Made by a program: the position numbers and the translations under genes | In this document: positions 1 to 10,207 of the stretch, piece after piece | How the letters are laid out: the number at the start of each line of letters is the position of its first letter | Numbering within the stretch: position 1 is the stretch's first letter | Assembly (NCBI RefSeq): GCF_003589595.1 | Contig: NW_020653200.1 | Coordinates: 3,059,185 to 3,123,184 of the forward strand | Reading direction: 5' to 3' | Origin: Hyposmocoma kahamanoa | Lineage: Eukaryota; Arthropoda; Insecta; Lepidoptera; Cosmopterigidae | Length of the DNA stretch: 64,000 bases | The notes under the pieces: model-generated | What the model was told of the DNA's origin: nothing | Databases searched by the model: none | The model's input: the letters and a program-made list of their open reading frames with translations, nothing else

Positions 1-677
1 TTCTACGCGGTCCCGCGGCAGACGCGGGTGAAAACCGCTCCGTGAGTTTTTAGTGTAACGAAAAATAAGTTTCAGCGCCATCTAACGTGTAATAGTTAGC
101 TATTATACATATACTAGTAGTATTTTTACTAAAACGCCACCTGTTGGTGAATGGTTGAACCAGGATGAAAAAATACTGAAATATTGTAATATAACTCTTA
201 TTCAAGTGAATGTAAGTTTAATTTTGTTAAATTTTAAAATTGTTTTACATCGCTTTTACGTTTTAAGCCGTACCCAATCAAAATCTTTAAGTTATAGTAG
301 TAGATAATAGAGCGTAAAGTCTGAATTGCACACAAGCTAAAAAGTGGCGACATCGGTACCCGATCTTACATAGCGTCATTACATATCTCCCCTTTTTTTC
401 TATATCTATGGCGACAGCGGTATAGTAATCGAAGTTTAAGACATTTCCATTGTTTTTTCTTCCGCGTGTGACGAACAACGCGTGTGCATCGCGAAATTAT
501 GCGTCCGTACATGCCACGCAGCGGGCGCGCAGACATACAAATCGCGCTGCCATGTTTGTATGGAATTATCACACTTGGCTTATTATACTATGTCATAAAG
601 GTTGCGACGTTTGTCCAATGAACCGTCACAAAAGCGAACGACAGTCGTTAGTCACATGGGCTAACATATATTACTAC
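1..677. other. No gene recognised
   Basis: AT-rich sequence. No open frame here has recognisable protein similarity or splice-supported continuity. Nothing else is supported. Confidence 0.5.
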
Positions 678-1099
678 TAGTGGTGCAAGAGAAGTGTCTT
701 CTAACGGAAACAAATGTCAAACGTAAATCTTAGCGGAGACGGAAACAAAAGCGGATGCGGAAGCAGAAGCGTAAATACTATAAAGATTTAAATGATATAG
801 TTCCAAAGAGGGCTTGTTTTTAGCTTCATAATTACCATCGCTTGGCCGCGGCATGAACGGATCCGCGACCGACCCAATACCGTTTCTAATGGACGGCCAG
901 TGAAGGTCCGTTGACGACAGAAAACGCCAAATTACCATTAAGCAATTGCGCGCGCGCCTGAGATCCATGGCAAACGTTATAAAACTCCGTAACAGTTCTG
1001 TTATGAAAGTTGTGGAAGCAGAAACGGAAAAAGATGTGAAAAAGCGTGCGGAACTTCCAACAGTTGCGGAAGCAGAAGCAGAGGTCTGTTGCACCACTA
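678..1099. mobile_element. hAT-like MITE, about 420 bp
   Basis: The ends are inverted copies of TAGTGGTGCAA (678-688 and 1089-1099). The interior carries purine-rich GCGGAAGCAGAAGC runs near both ends. There is no transposase frame. The terminal sequence resembles hAT ends, but no clear 8-bp target duplication is visible, so the class is an inference. A related piece with the same GTTGCGGAAGCAGAAG motif lies at about 9225-9310 on the other strand. Confidence 0.4.
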
Positions 1100-1925
1100 T
1101 TAAAACCTGTCGCACATGACTACACAGCCAATGATACGAATAGTCTTCATGGTTGGTGTAGCTGCTGCTTATAATGCAGGTACATACATCCTAAATTTTA
1201 GAATTAAATATGCATTACGTACCGGTATGATAGAAAGTTTCCGTTCCTCATTTTCAACGACAGCTCCTTCAGGCGATATAAACACGGGGTTTAAGCAGAA
1301 CCTGTTGTCTTCATTCGCATTGTAAATAAAGAAGGCGCCGGCGACGGACGGGATGCATTTCATCACAACGTGTGTTACGGTCAACAAGGAACAAAAAATC
1401 AAAGCAATCACAGCTATTATAGGAGCGATGCTAAGGGTTTCTCGTTTTCTGACGCACTCGGAAACTCTCTCATCATACCTGTATTAAAGAAGAATAAATA
1501 AATTTCAAAGTCATCACCGAGAAATAATTAATTAATACAAAATACCATATCTCATTTGCACGTGGAGAAAAAAGTTTCTATTACAAAGTTACAAAACATT
1601 AAAGGCTAATCGTCACGGTTGATTTTAATACAAAATGAAAGTAATAATTTCGCCCACGGCGACTGCTTTTATGTATAGAATAATGTATCAATAAAAAGTT
1701 TTTTTTTTATTATTGCTTGTACCAAAATGAACGGTTAAAGTCAATTAAATAAATATATTTCTTGCTAATATTTATTTTCAAAGTTTAGTTTAGTGAGTAG
1801 CTCAGTAAGAGCGGTACCCACAGTGTGGCAGCAAACGCTGGTTCTTTGTATTTGTTTGACCTTTGCGTCAATAATTTTGAATTTAATACTTGAATGTCGT
1901 AGTACTAATGTTAAATGCTATCAAT
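1100..1925. other. No gene recognised
   Basis: AT-rich DNA with short random frames only. No similarity or structure that I can support. Confidence 0.45.
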
Positions 1926-2660
1926 TAGTAGTGTCAGTAGAACTCCTTGTGAAAGAGTTCGTCTAGGGAAATACTGCCATCTTACCTATTTCTGCCGCCT
2001 ATCAGTAATGTGAGCATTACTGCGTTTCGGTTTTGAAGTATGAGGGTGCTAGTCAAATTACAGGCACATGGGACTTGTCAACTTATTTCTCAGAGTGACG
2101 GGTACAGTTGCAGTGCCCATCGAACATCGAGTATATAACCAGAAATAGAGACGAAATAAGGGCCATATATTCCTGGTAACACATTAGCGATACAGCTCTT
2201 ATAAATATCAACTCCCGTTTGCACTGAAATATAGACAGGCCAACTACTGACCTGTGCGTACGTCTCCGTATATTCCAAAAAATATTCTGTATTTATTGTA
2301 ATAAAGATAATATCTCTAACAATGCCGTGCTGTTCTATTAGGTGGTGTTGGAACAACAGCAAAACATCTAATTACAAAACAAACGGAATCACATTTCATC
2401 GGTAATTAAATATTAAATATGTAATTATGCAATTTTCGTCCATTATAGCAAAGTTCAAGTTAACTGGTCGATTTGAAGTGAAACAGTTGACGACGACCGT
2501 CAATAGTTTCGAACTCGGGCTAGCCAATCGGAGCGCAGTTGTCACAGTAATGATATGGCAGAACAGTTTCCAAACAAATTAAATGACATTTCGTCTCTAT
2601 TTCTGGTTATATACTCGATGCCCTCAGATCTCTGTGATTTAGTGAGCTCTGAGTGGCACT
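1926..2660 (-). repeat. Lepidopteran interspersed repeat, split by a MITE
   Basis: Reverse-strand copy of a repeat that recurs at 22975-23115, 35494-35655, 49793-50075 and 62512-62690. Shared blocks include the reverse complements of CAGTGCCACTCAGAGC, GGACTTGTCAACTTA and AACTCCTTGTGAAAGAG. The copy is interrupted at its CAGTGCCC/CCTCAGATC point by the MITE at 2125-2620 and resumes at 2621 with CCCTCAGATC. No coding potential. The parent element class is not known to me. Confidence 0.7.
2125..2620. mobile_element. MITE with 33-bp TIRs, copy 1 (496 bp)
   Basis: Begins CATCGAGTATATAACCAG and ends with its exact inverted copy; the perfect inverted arms are about 33 bp. Almost the whole sequence recurs at 23146-23638, where the element is flanked by an 8-bp direct repeat. 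No transposase frame. The 8-bp duplication of the second copy points to hAT-type mobilisation; this copy shows no clear duplication. Confidence 0.8.
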
Positions 2661-4311
2661 GAACTGTTATTACCACTTGTCTTCATAAAAAAAAATCGAA
2701 CATCGACTCGATTATATATTTCTACATTTGGACACGTGGAAGCACAGGAATCGAGTTCACATGGATTCCAGAGGGTCAAATTATAATATAATGTAAGTGT
2801 GCAATTGAATTTAGTTTTTAGTTTGAACTGGTTGATAATTTGATTGATTTTATTTAATCGTAATTTGATTCTGTTGAACGTTATGATCGTTTTCATTACT
2901 AATATAGACTATATTTTTTGTAACTAACATCTATGGACATCGACTGAAATAAACAATTAGAAATATCTTTTGCGTGATGTAAATTACGAATACATAACAT
3001 GCAGCGAGACCGCAGTTTTCAATTCCGTCACAAGCCACTCCGCCGGTGAAACAAAATATCTTTCCTTCAATAGCACATTTGGTTTCATTAGCTCTGTAAC
3101 AAATCGTAATACCTACATAATTTGTTATTTTTTAAATACAATAATTTCCGCCCACCATAATAGAGTATTTTGTAAACTTTAGGCATAATATGTAATAAGA
3201 CAATACAAGTGTGCATTACCCGCCTGTTCGTGGCGTCAATACCTAATGTCAATGTCTGTCACAGCGTAGGGTTGTCACCATAGATATATGAAAAAATGGT
3301 GATCACACTATTATTTTAGGAGGCTACAGGTTACAAGACATAATCTAAAAAAATCAAGTGAATCATTACAGTATTCTCGTGCTACATTCAAATAATATGA
3401 TCAGCGTATGATCATGAAGAAGAATTCAATGCGAGTTTGTATGTAACTATACATTTATAAATAAAAAGAATATGAATATGACACAGAAAAATATTGTAAA
3501 AACGAACGCTTCAATTCTAAAATGAATGGCGCGTGCGACCCGCCCTGTGCAACCGTATATACCAGCCGGCCATATATACCAGCCGCGTGGCTACGTTTGT
3601 CTTATTATCAGTAATCGGAATTGAAAGAGTTAACTGAGTTAAACTAAAGAATAATGTGGACTTTTTACAAGTCACGGAAATTCTCGGAACTGAAATATAA
3701 TTTCAATATGCTTACCTATTATTTATTGAAATATATAATACATTGGCGACAAATTGTTATTACCTATTAAGATTTAGTTATATTCTGGAATGTAAAGAAA
3801 AGAAATTTTATATGCAATTTTGACGAGTCCATACTAAGAAAACGTTATACTTTAGGTAAGTTAACTTAATTCCGATCACTGCTTAATATACTATGCCAAA
3901 AGTTTATATGTATATGTCGTAAATTTTTTGGAAATCAACTTATAGTAAAAAAGGTTTTGAGACCCCATCGACCGACCTAGGGCTTCAACTCCGAAGGGTG
4001 CGAATACAAAAAAAGAATGTCACTAGGATTTTTAATTATTCCGTTGGGAACACTAGTAGCTGATATCGCTGTAGGCTAGTGCCTATCTATATCAGTGCTA
4101 GTGCACTGTTTACCTACCTGCACGAGTTATTTCCTTCAAGACGCGCGGATGTGGCGGTAACTAAGTAAGAATGGGCCTGTAAAAATAAAGATAAATTTCG
4201 AATTAGCTTTGATCTATAATTTATAATTTGCATCGTATTTTGAAATATACGAATACACAGGGAGTCATGGATCGAGGAATTAGAGACATAACTTTAAGTA
4301 CCTTGTTGTTT
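2661..4311. other. No gene recognised
   Basis: AT-rich DNA. A short local repeat of ATATACCAGCCG occurs twice near 3558-3590. No exon-like frame with recognisable similarity. Confidence 0.45.
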
Positions 4312-4464
4312 CTTAATAGACATGAGCGCCGCGCCGGCGCGCCGCCGCCGTCGATAAATGCAATCGGCGCGCCGTTCAGTTCGATCAGGCGCTCCGATCC
4401 GAAAGTGGCGACGCCAGAAAATGACTTTTCTAAGATAAAACTTATTTTTTCTTAAAAAAATGTA

Positions 4465-5010
4465 GTTCGCGTTTGACCTCCATTTCACCTGATGGAAAGT
4501 GACGATGAGGTCGACAATGGATGAACGCCTATTCACTTTTGCCATGAAAAGGCTCAAGTTATAACGTTCAGGGAACAAGTCTGCAGGCAGGGAATTCCAC
4601 TCTATAGCCGTTTGCCATATAAATGTGGAAGCGTAACGCTTTGTGCGAATCTTTGGAATATCCACAACATAGAGGTGGAACCCAAGTCAACGCCTAGACC
4701 CCCGGTGATGGAAAGGGGAATAGCGGAATTAAATCGTGTAATTCCATCGCACACTCTCCGTGATATATCCTGTAAAATACCGATAACCTGGCAACTTTAC
4801 GGCGGTGTTCAAGGCTCTGCAGCTTCGCCTCCACTAATTCCGAGCCACCTACAATCTTATTGGCGCGGTTGTCAATTGAATCAAAGGTGCCCAGTTGGTA
4901 TGTAACAGAGCCACCCTAAAGGTGGCAACAGTCCTCCATGCACGACCGAACTTGTGCTTAGTACAGATGAAGCAACTGTCCCTATCTAGCGACTCGAGAT
5001 GTCCCTATCT
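4465..5010 (-). pseudogene. Non-LTR retrotransposon RT C-terminus (CR1/jockey-like), decayed
   Basis: The reverse strand reads a degenerate reverse-transcriptase C-terminus: a block like QLLHLY*AQVRSCMEDCCHL, then SLEHRRKVARLSVFYRIYHG, then RTKRYASTFIWQTAIEWNSL and LPADLFPERYNLSLF. These are the usual conserved C-terminal blocks of lepidopteran CR1/jockey-clade RTs. Stops and frameshifts break the frame (for example the stop after LLHLY and one after HHRGSRR). It is truncated at the 5' side. The plus-strand remnant at 56940-59795 is of the same general type. Confidence 0.75.
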
Positions 5011-5103
5011 ACCGACCCGAGAGATAGGGTTTTCCGGAGAGACTACGGGCTCGACGGCAAGCCCAAGGTACAGCGCGCGTCAGAGCAAAGCCCTCCGCCA
5101 GTG

Positions 5104-5145
5104 ATCCGGGTCCACCAGAGACGCCCGTCTCTGGTGGACCCGGAT
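5104..5145. repeat. Perfect 20-bp inverted repeat with 2-bp centre
   Basis: Left arm ATCCGGGTCCACCAGAGACG, spacer CC, then the exact complement. GC-rich, and could form a strong hairpin or cruciform. It sits between the RT remnant and the right part of the composite element. Confidence 0.9.
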
Positions 5146-5760
5146 TTGGGTATGGACTCGCTGGGGTTTGTGGTTAGCTACATAGACGGACATGTTTGTC
5201 TGCCCCGGTTTTGCATGTGTGCGTTTGTCTCGTGAGCAGCTAGCGCGTCTAGTTGAGGGTCTGTATGCGAGGAGACGCGCGGAGCACGTGAGTTGCCCTT
5301 TAAGTTGGAAGCTATGTCCGGACATTGTCGAAGGACACTGCGACTGGCAACTCCGGCACTAGCCCGGAGAGCTAGAGGACAAGCAAGATATCCTCCGGTC
5401 CCTCTAGCCGCTTAGGTTATTGGGAACTGGAGAGACCTCGTTTTTCGGCGTCGGGAAGTGAGCGTGCCTTACAGCTCCGCCACCAATGAGGAAATTTGGT
5501 AGTGACGGCTTAGCGGTGGCAACTGCTAGTTGTGCAATGCGCAACCTACATCCTACATCTCCGGTACCTACCTGAAAAATAGGGAGGGTACTGTACGTGC
5601 ACCCGGGGCGGCTCACCCGAGGCACTAGCCTCTCGGAGAACCGGATGAAGTCAAGTAATAGAGGTCTGTGAGAACCCTGTACAGTGGCTGATCTGGGGTC
5701 AGAACCTGAACTTGCAAGGTTCCTGTGCGCGCACAGGTTATAGTGTCCTTAGTGTCGTTA
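5146..5760. other. GC-rich stretch, no gene recognised
   Basis: GC-richer than the surroundings and adjacent to the RT remnant. Frames are short and unlike any family I recognise. It may be decayed retroelement DNA. Confidence 0.35.
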
Positions 5761-6047
5761 TTTTCTGGCGTCGCCATTTTCACTACGCATACACAATGTG
5801 GAAGCGTGCGCGTGCGTACGATCGGAAAGCCTAACCGTACTGGTAAAAAATTGATTACTATAGAAAATTCGTTATTTTATTTTTTCCTTTGAAAAAGTAT
5901 TCGTATAATGGTTTTTATAAAATCGAACACCGATATACAAATTCGTTTTAGGGTCGCTCTCGCGCCGCCGAAACGCCGCCGCCACCGACACTATTTTGTC
6001 GGCGCGCCGCCGTCAGTTGGTCTATCGGCGCCCATGTCTATTTCTTA

Positions 6048-6262
6048 ATCGACTTCAAAAAAGAAGCAGGTTCTCAATTCGTCTGTATTTTTTTGTGTGT
6101 TTGTTACGCGATTACTCCGATTTTTGAGAACCGATTGCGATGATTATTTTTATGTTGGGAAACATGTCCCATTCAAATTTGAAGAAAATATTCCACCTCA
6201 AAAAATACAGTTTTGAATTCCACCCACTTTCGGTTTCCGTTATCCGATTCCTGCCTTAGATA
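6048..6262 (+). repeat. TTAACCGAC-type lepidopteran repeat, copy 1
   Basis: Starts TCGACTTCAAAAAAGAAG, then TTCTCAATTCGTCTG, a T-rich tract, GCGATTACTCCGA, and GAAAATATTCCACCTC. The same order of blocks recurs at 26745-26992 (reverse), 31586-31815 and 35173-35400. It is non-coding. It is widespread in Lepidoptera, but I cannot name its class. Confidence 0.7.
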
Positions 6263-6263
6263 A

Positions 6264-6530
6264 CTGTCTCCGTGGCCGAACGGTTACCATACCGGACTGC
6301 CACGCAGAGGTCCCATGTTCGATTCCCGGGAATCCGGGAGAAATATTTGTATGGCCTACATTTATTTCTCTCGTGAGTTTGGGTGTAATTTGTAGTTGTT
6401 TATGTGTGTGTCCATGGTACCCACGACACAGGTACAGGACAAGACACAGGTTTTCCCTAGTGCGGGGCTTAGTTGAGTGTGTGCGTTATGTTTAGTGTGT
6501 TATTTAAGATATTAAATAACGCTTTAAATA
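6264..6530 (+). mobile_element. tRNA-derived SINE, copy 1
   Basis: The head is tRNA-like: A-box region GTGGCCGAACGGTTACC, then CGGACTGCCACGCAGAGG, then B-box GTTCGATTCCC (6317-6327). The anticodon and T arms resemble tRNA-Gly(GCC). The body contains GAGAAATATTTGTATGGCC, CTCGTGAGTTTGGGTG and TTTCCCTAGTGCGGGGC. Other copies end in a TTA/TAA microsatellite. Further copies lie at 19249-19462, 40522-40730, 41502-41729, 53535-53680 and 60534-60770. Confidence 0.85.
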
Positions 6531-6657
6531 AACACAGCAAAAACGAGTAAGCAAACTTTTGAAGTCAGTTTTTTTAAATAAAATACGTTATAATTATAAA
6601 CTTATAGTCTAAGTTTTTATTTAATTGATATTTAATTATTTTTTATTTGAAATTACT

Positions 6658-6955
6658 CCACTAGTTTGTTATAATTATTAATATAAAGATCGAATACTTA
6701 GAAAAATTAACGACGAAGTACTTTCATAGATTTCTCATAGATGGCGCCACGGCCAAAAAGTCGTTAAAAAACCAAGTACAAAGATACGACAACAAGCAAA
6801 TAGAAAAATTCGTGAGGTCCGCTTGTTCGTTCCGTGGCTTAGTTGGCCATGCGTCTGGCACGGTTTACTAGAAGACGTCGGTTCGAATCCGGCCAGATCG
6901 AAGGATTTTTTTCTAAGTGTTCGATCTTTGTATTAATAATTATAACATACTTATA
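6658..6955 (+). mobile_element. TIR element with internal tRNA-like core, copy 1
   Basis: About 40-bp inverted arms: GTTATAATTATTAATATAAA (6668 on) and the complement ending at 6946, with few mismatches. The middle has a tRNA-like stretch, GGCTTAGTTGGCCATGCG, and a perfect B-box GGTTCGAATCC (about 6889-6899). A second, diverged copy is at 43150-43365. The combination of MITE-like ends with a Pol III-like internal box is unusual. Confidence 0.6.
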
Positions 6956-6959
6956 ACCT

Positions 6960-9224
6960 GTTTACACAAGAAACTAAGCAAAAGGGTAACACGTACGTCA
7001 ATGGCACAAATTCTATGAACTTACGTTGATATCGGCGTTGACGCTACTGTTACTCACAAACCGAAAACGCACTCTACCCGTCATATACAATTTAAGTAAT
7101 TTTGACGGATACTTTTTATATTCCACTTGGTCGCAGATCCTTATACAATGCTCCTTTTTGAACACTGCGAAGGCATTCGGATTGATTTCGCAGCTCACCC
7201 CTAGTGAATTGGGATACTTTATGACTAACAACAGGTAGACACCTTTGCTTTGATCTGTGACTATATCTACACGGCATTGGTAGTCTATTTCGTCTATTGT
7301 TCTAAAAAGCTGGAAGTAATAAATTACCATGTTACAATACAATAAGAATATTTTTATACCACACATAAACCTTACGTCCTAATAGATTATTATTTATATA
7401 ATAATCAATTCACTCAACTAAGTGAGTTCATTGTTATAGGTATAAGGACGTTCTCTTTCAGACAACCTTAGGGTAGTAGGTAGAGTATTTGTAATTTATT
7501 TATATAGTTACCTACTATATGAAATGCACTTACTATTAGCAATTTTATTGCGTGAATATGTGAAAGACGTATTTATGAGATTTCTGTTTGCTTTAGACAA
7601 GAATTTGATAATGTTCCAGTAATTATTAAAAATATCTTTGAAGCCCCGTGTAGCAGACTGTATGAATGGGGTAAAGGGTGGGTGCGAACAACGAGTTAGC
7701 TAGACCAAAGCAAACGTACTTACAACTAATTAATTTATTAGAAAAAACGTATAGCTTTCAAAGTAAAACAGCACACAAAAAGTGAAGAAATGGCGCCAAA
7801 AACAGTCACGTTTAAATTTAGAATTTATATATAAAACTAAAACTTAAAGAAACTATAAAATATATACAAAAGAGATTTGTAGCGACTGCTGTGATTCGCT
7901 ACACCCTGGATGTTAAAAATTAAAGGCAAAACATCGAATGTAGTTACATCCTTTATGTCTTACAATTTTTATTTGCATTCAGGTCTCGGGTTCAATTCCC
8001 GATAAACCTGATGATTGGTGTGGTTGTTTGAAAAAAAAAAACCAAATTATTCCTCTAAACACACTACCGCACTATCGGGTTAAAACCCATTAATGCTCAA
8101 AATCGAGGGCATAAACTATTTCCAACAAAATATTTATTGTAAATCGAGTTTTGTTCAAATTAAATGATGTTAAAAATATGTTTATTGCTTTCTGATCTAG
8201 ACGATTCGATTTGCTTAAAAATCACATTGAAATAAATTAATACAAAAAATCGTCAGAGATCAGAATAGACATGCTCTTGAATCGATAAATCCTTATGTGC
8301 ATCCTTAGTAGAGAGAATCCACAGGATTGGAAGGTGGGTATTGTGTGGTGTTGTATTTTTTTCGCCTGGGTATCTCTGAATACAATACGATAATTTCAGA
8401 GTGGTATTGTCCACTGTATCACCTTGAAGTTTAGTAAATTATTTCCATTCTGCCTATTACGATCTCTGATTATATGAGTCATTATAAAAACTTGATGAGG
8501 CCGCGACAAAGAGCAACCAACAAAATTATAGGTATTATTCTAATTCCATGTTTTTATGACTACCTTTACGGTAATGACTCCAAAATTGACTATTTTGCGA
8601 AAATTGTTACCAAGTACACTTATTAAAATTGAAGTTACCTACCAAAGAAATGGTATCAGACAATCCCATTCCGAAAGATAAATCGTATCTCAGACTTGTG
8701 GAGAATACACACTCGTTGCTTATATCCAACGGCTGATAAAGTAGCATAATTCCTTTTCCTGCTACGAGAGGCCATATCGAACACAAAATACACCAACATA
8801 GGTGTCGTGCAACCATTTTGAAATAAGTAATCTATGCAGCCATGAACGTGGATTTACACACCACTCCGCGACTATTGCTACACCGTGAGATATAAAACTA
8901 CGTCTTCCTTTGTGATTGTTTGCGTAAAATGTTCCTTGCCTTCCTTTCTGGCAATCATACGAAGGCATGACCACAGAACCTCCTCACATGACTACCTAAA
9001 CATAATATTTATTTACTAACTACAACAATATCATTTTCAATGCTGACGTTTACCTATAAACCCAGCCAGTGTGTCAAAAAGGGTTAAATATAATTACCTC
9101 TAGTTACTGATCTCTTAGACAGGTGTGACTGCTTCTTTTTATTATCCCAACATTTACACGGTTACACGCTCTGTGGTCACGGATTAACTGGACAGCGACG
9201 GCTAACGGCCTATAAGCTGTTGTA
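6960..9224. other. No gene recognised; isolated B-box-like site near 7985
   Basis: AT-rich spacer. At about 7981-8007 GGTCTCGGGTTCAATTCCCG looks like a tRNA B-box and T arm, possibly an old SINE fragment, but no A-box is convincing upstream. Nothing else is supported. Confidence 0.4.
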
Positions 9225-9310
9225 AGCTAGCAATGTAACTTACCTCTACTTCTGCTTTCGCAACTGCGCCACTTACATCTGTTTGCGTTTTTGCTTCCTT
9301 AACATTTATA
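9225..9310 (-). repeat. Short repeat related to the MITE at 678-1099
   Basis: The reverse strand shows AGTTGCGAAAGCAGAAGTAG, close to GTTGCGGAAGCAGAAGCAG of the 678-1099 element. The ends are not defined. Confidence 0.35.
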
Positions 9311-10069
9311 TCGGAAGTTTACAACGTTGGCGGGGGATCAAGCGAAAGCGCGGTATGATTGGCGGTGAGACGCGTGTTTATAAGCAATTTACACAGATAT
9401 GTCTGTTCATAGAGTCGTCTCTGGCCAGTGAATTCGTGACGATGGAGCGTGTTCCGAAATATCGGGACAATACGAAGAAGTTATAATACCGTGGTAAAAT
9501 AAGCTGTTGTAATAATTTAGCTAAAAACCACGAAAATCTTAAAATATTTAGTTAAGCATACTTGCTTAAGGTATTAGGTAAATCACTACAAACAAAGTTC
9601 CCATATCGTATTTACATCTGTTTTTTAAAGTTATTTTAAACAACTTTTTCTTTTCATTCCTTTCATAGAGCGCTGCGAGAGACGACTGAAGCAGACGACG
9701 CTATTGGTTTCTATGAAACTGTTTGAAATAGATTGGAGGCAACTGGAGGCAACGTCACACTGTCATTTTTCCTATTTTAGAGGTGGGTTTGAAATACTTA
9801 GTGTTTAACATATGAAATGACACTACATTTAAATCTAAGGCAGCCCGACGTCATTTCCACCTTGTCGATTCAGTAGTTTGAAGCGTTTGCAATGCAATGC
9901 GTCGCCGCGCTCGGAACACTTGCAAACTGCAGAGGCCCTGTGGTATGTCCCTTGGCACATGTAATGGCACTGTAATAAATTTCATTATATTTTCCTGACT
10001 TTTACACCATTAAGACAATAAATTGATTTAGTTGTTAATTTTTAATTTTGGTCGTTTATTTCACTGCAG
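9311..10069. other. Upstream region of the transporter; no coding exon seen
   Basis: No coding exon is recognised. A splice acceptor (TTTATTTCACTGCAG, ending 10069) lies just before the start codon of the transporter. An untranslated leader exon is therefore expected upstream, but I cannot place it or its promoter. Confidence 0.45.
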
Positions 10070-10074
10070 TCTAG

Positions 10075-10207
10075 ATGAGTTCTACAAAGAAAAATCCAGA
10101 TGGAACGGACATAGAATCAAAAACGAATCACTATGGTTATAAAAAGAACTTCAGAACAGCCTTACCCCAGATCCTTGCTGTGAGTGTAAAGAATTTGCTT
10201 TTGTTAG
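10075..10207 (+). CDS. Tret1-like: Transporter coding exon 1
   Basis: Residues 1-44 plus one base of Gly45: polar N-terminus followed by the start of TM1. Donor G/GTAAGA. The acceptor CAG at 10067-10069 precedes it, so the exon physically begins at 10070 with a 5-base leader. Confidence 0.9.

Larger units (their letters stand above)
4312..6047. mobile_element. Composite: GC-rich inverted-end element with a retroelement remnant inside
   Basis: The left end (AATAGACATGAGCGCC from 4315) and the right end (reverse complement AATAGACATGGGCGCC, about 6031-6046) are inverted copies, each followed by GGCGCGCCGCCG-type GC-rich DNA. A second inverted match, TGGCGACGCCAGAAAAT (about 4406) against its complement near 5764, flanks the inner part. 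The centre contains the CR1/jockey-like remnant at 4465-5010. The simplest reading is a MITE-like element into which a retroelement piece inserted. The class is unknown. Confidence 0.4.

Noticed and set aside
717..1115. 132-residue minus-strand frame
   Set aside because: It spans the MITE at 678-1099 with Ser/Ala repeats from the purine-rich motif; no family similarity.
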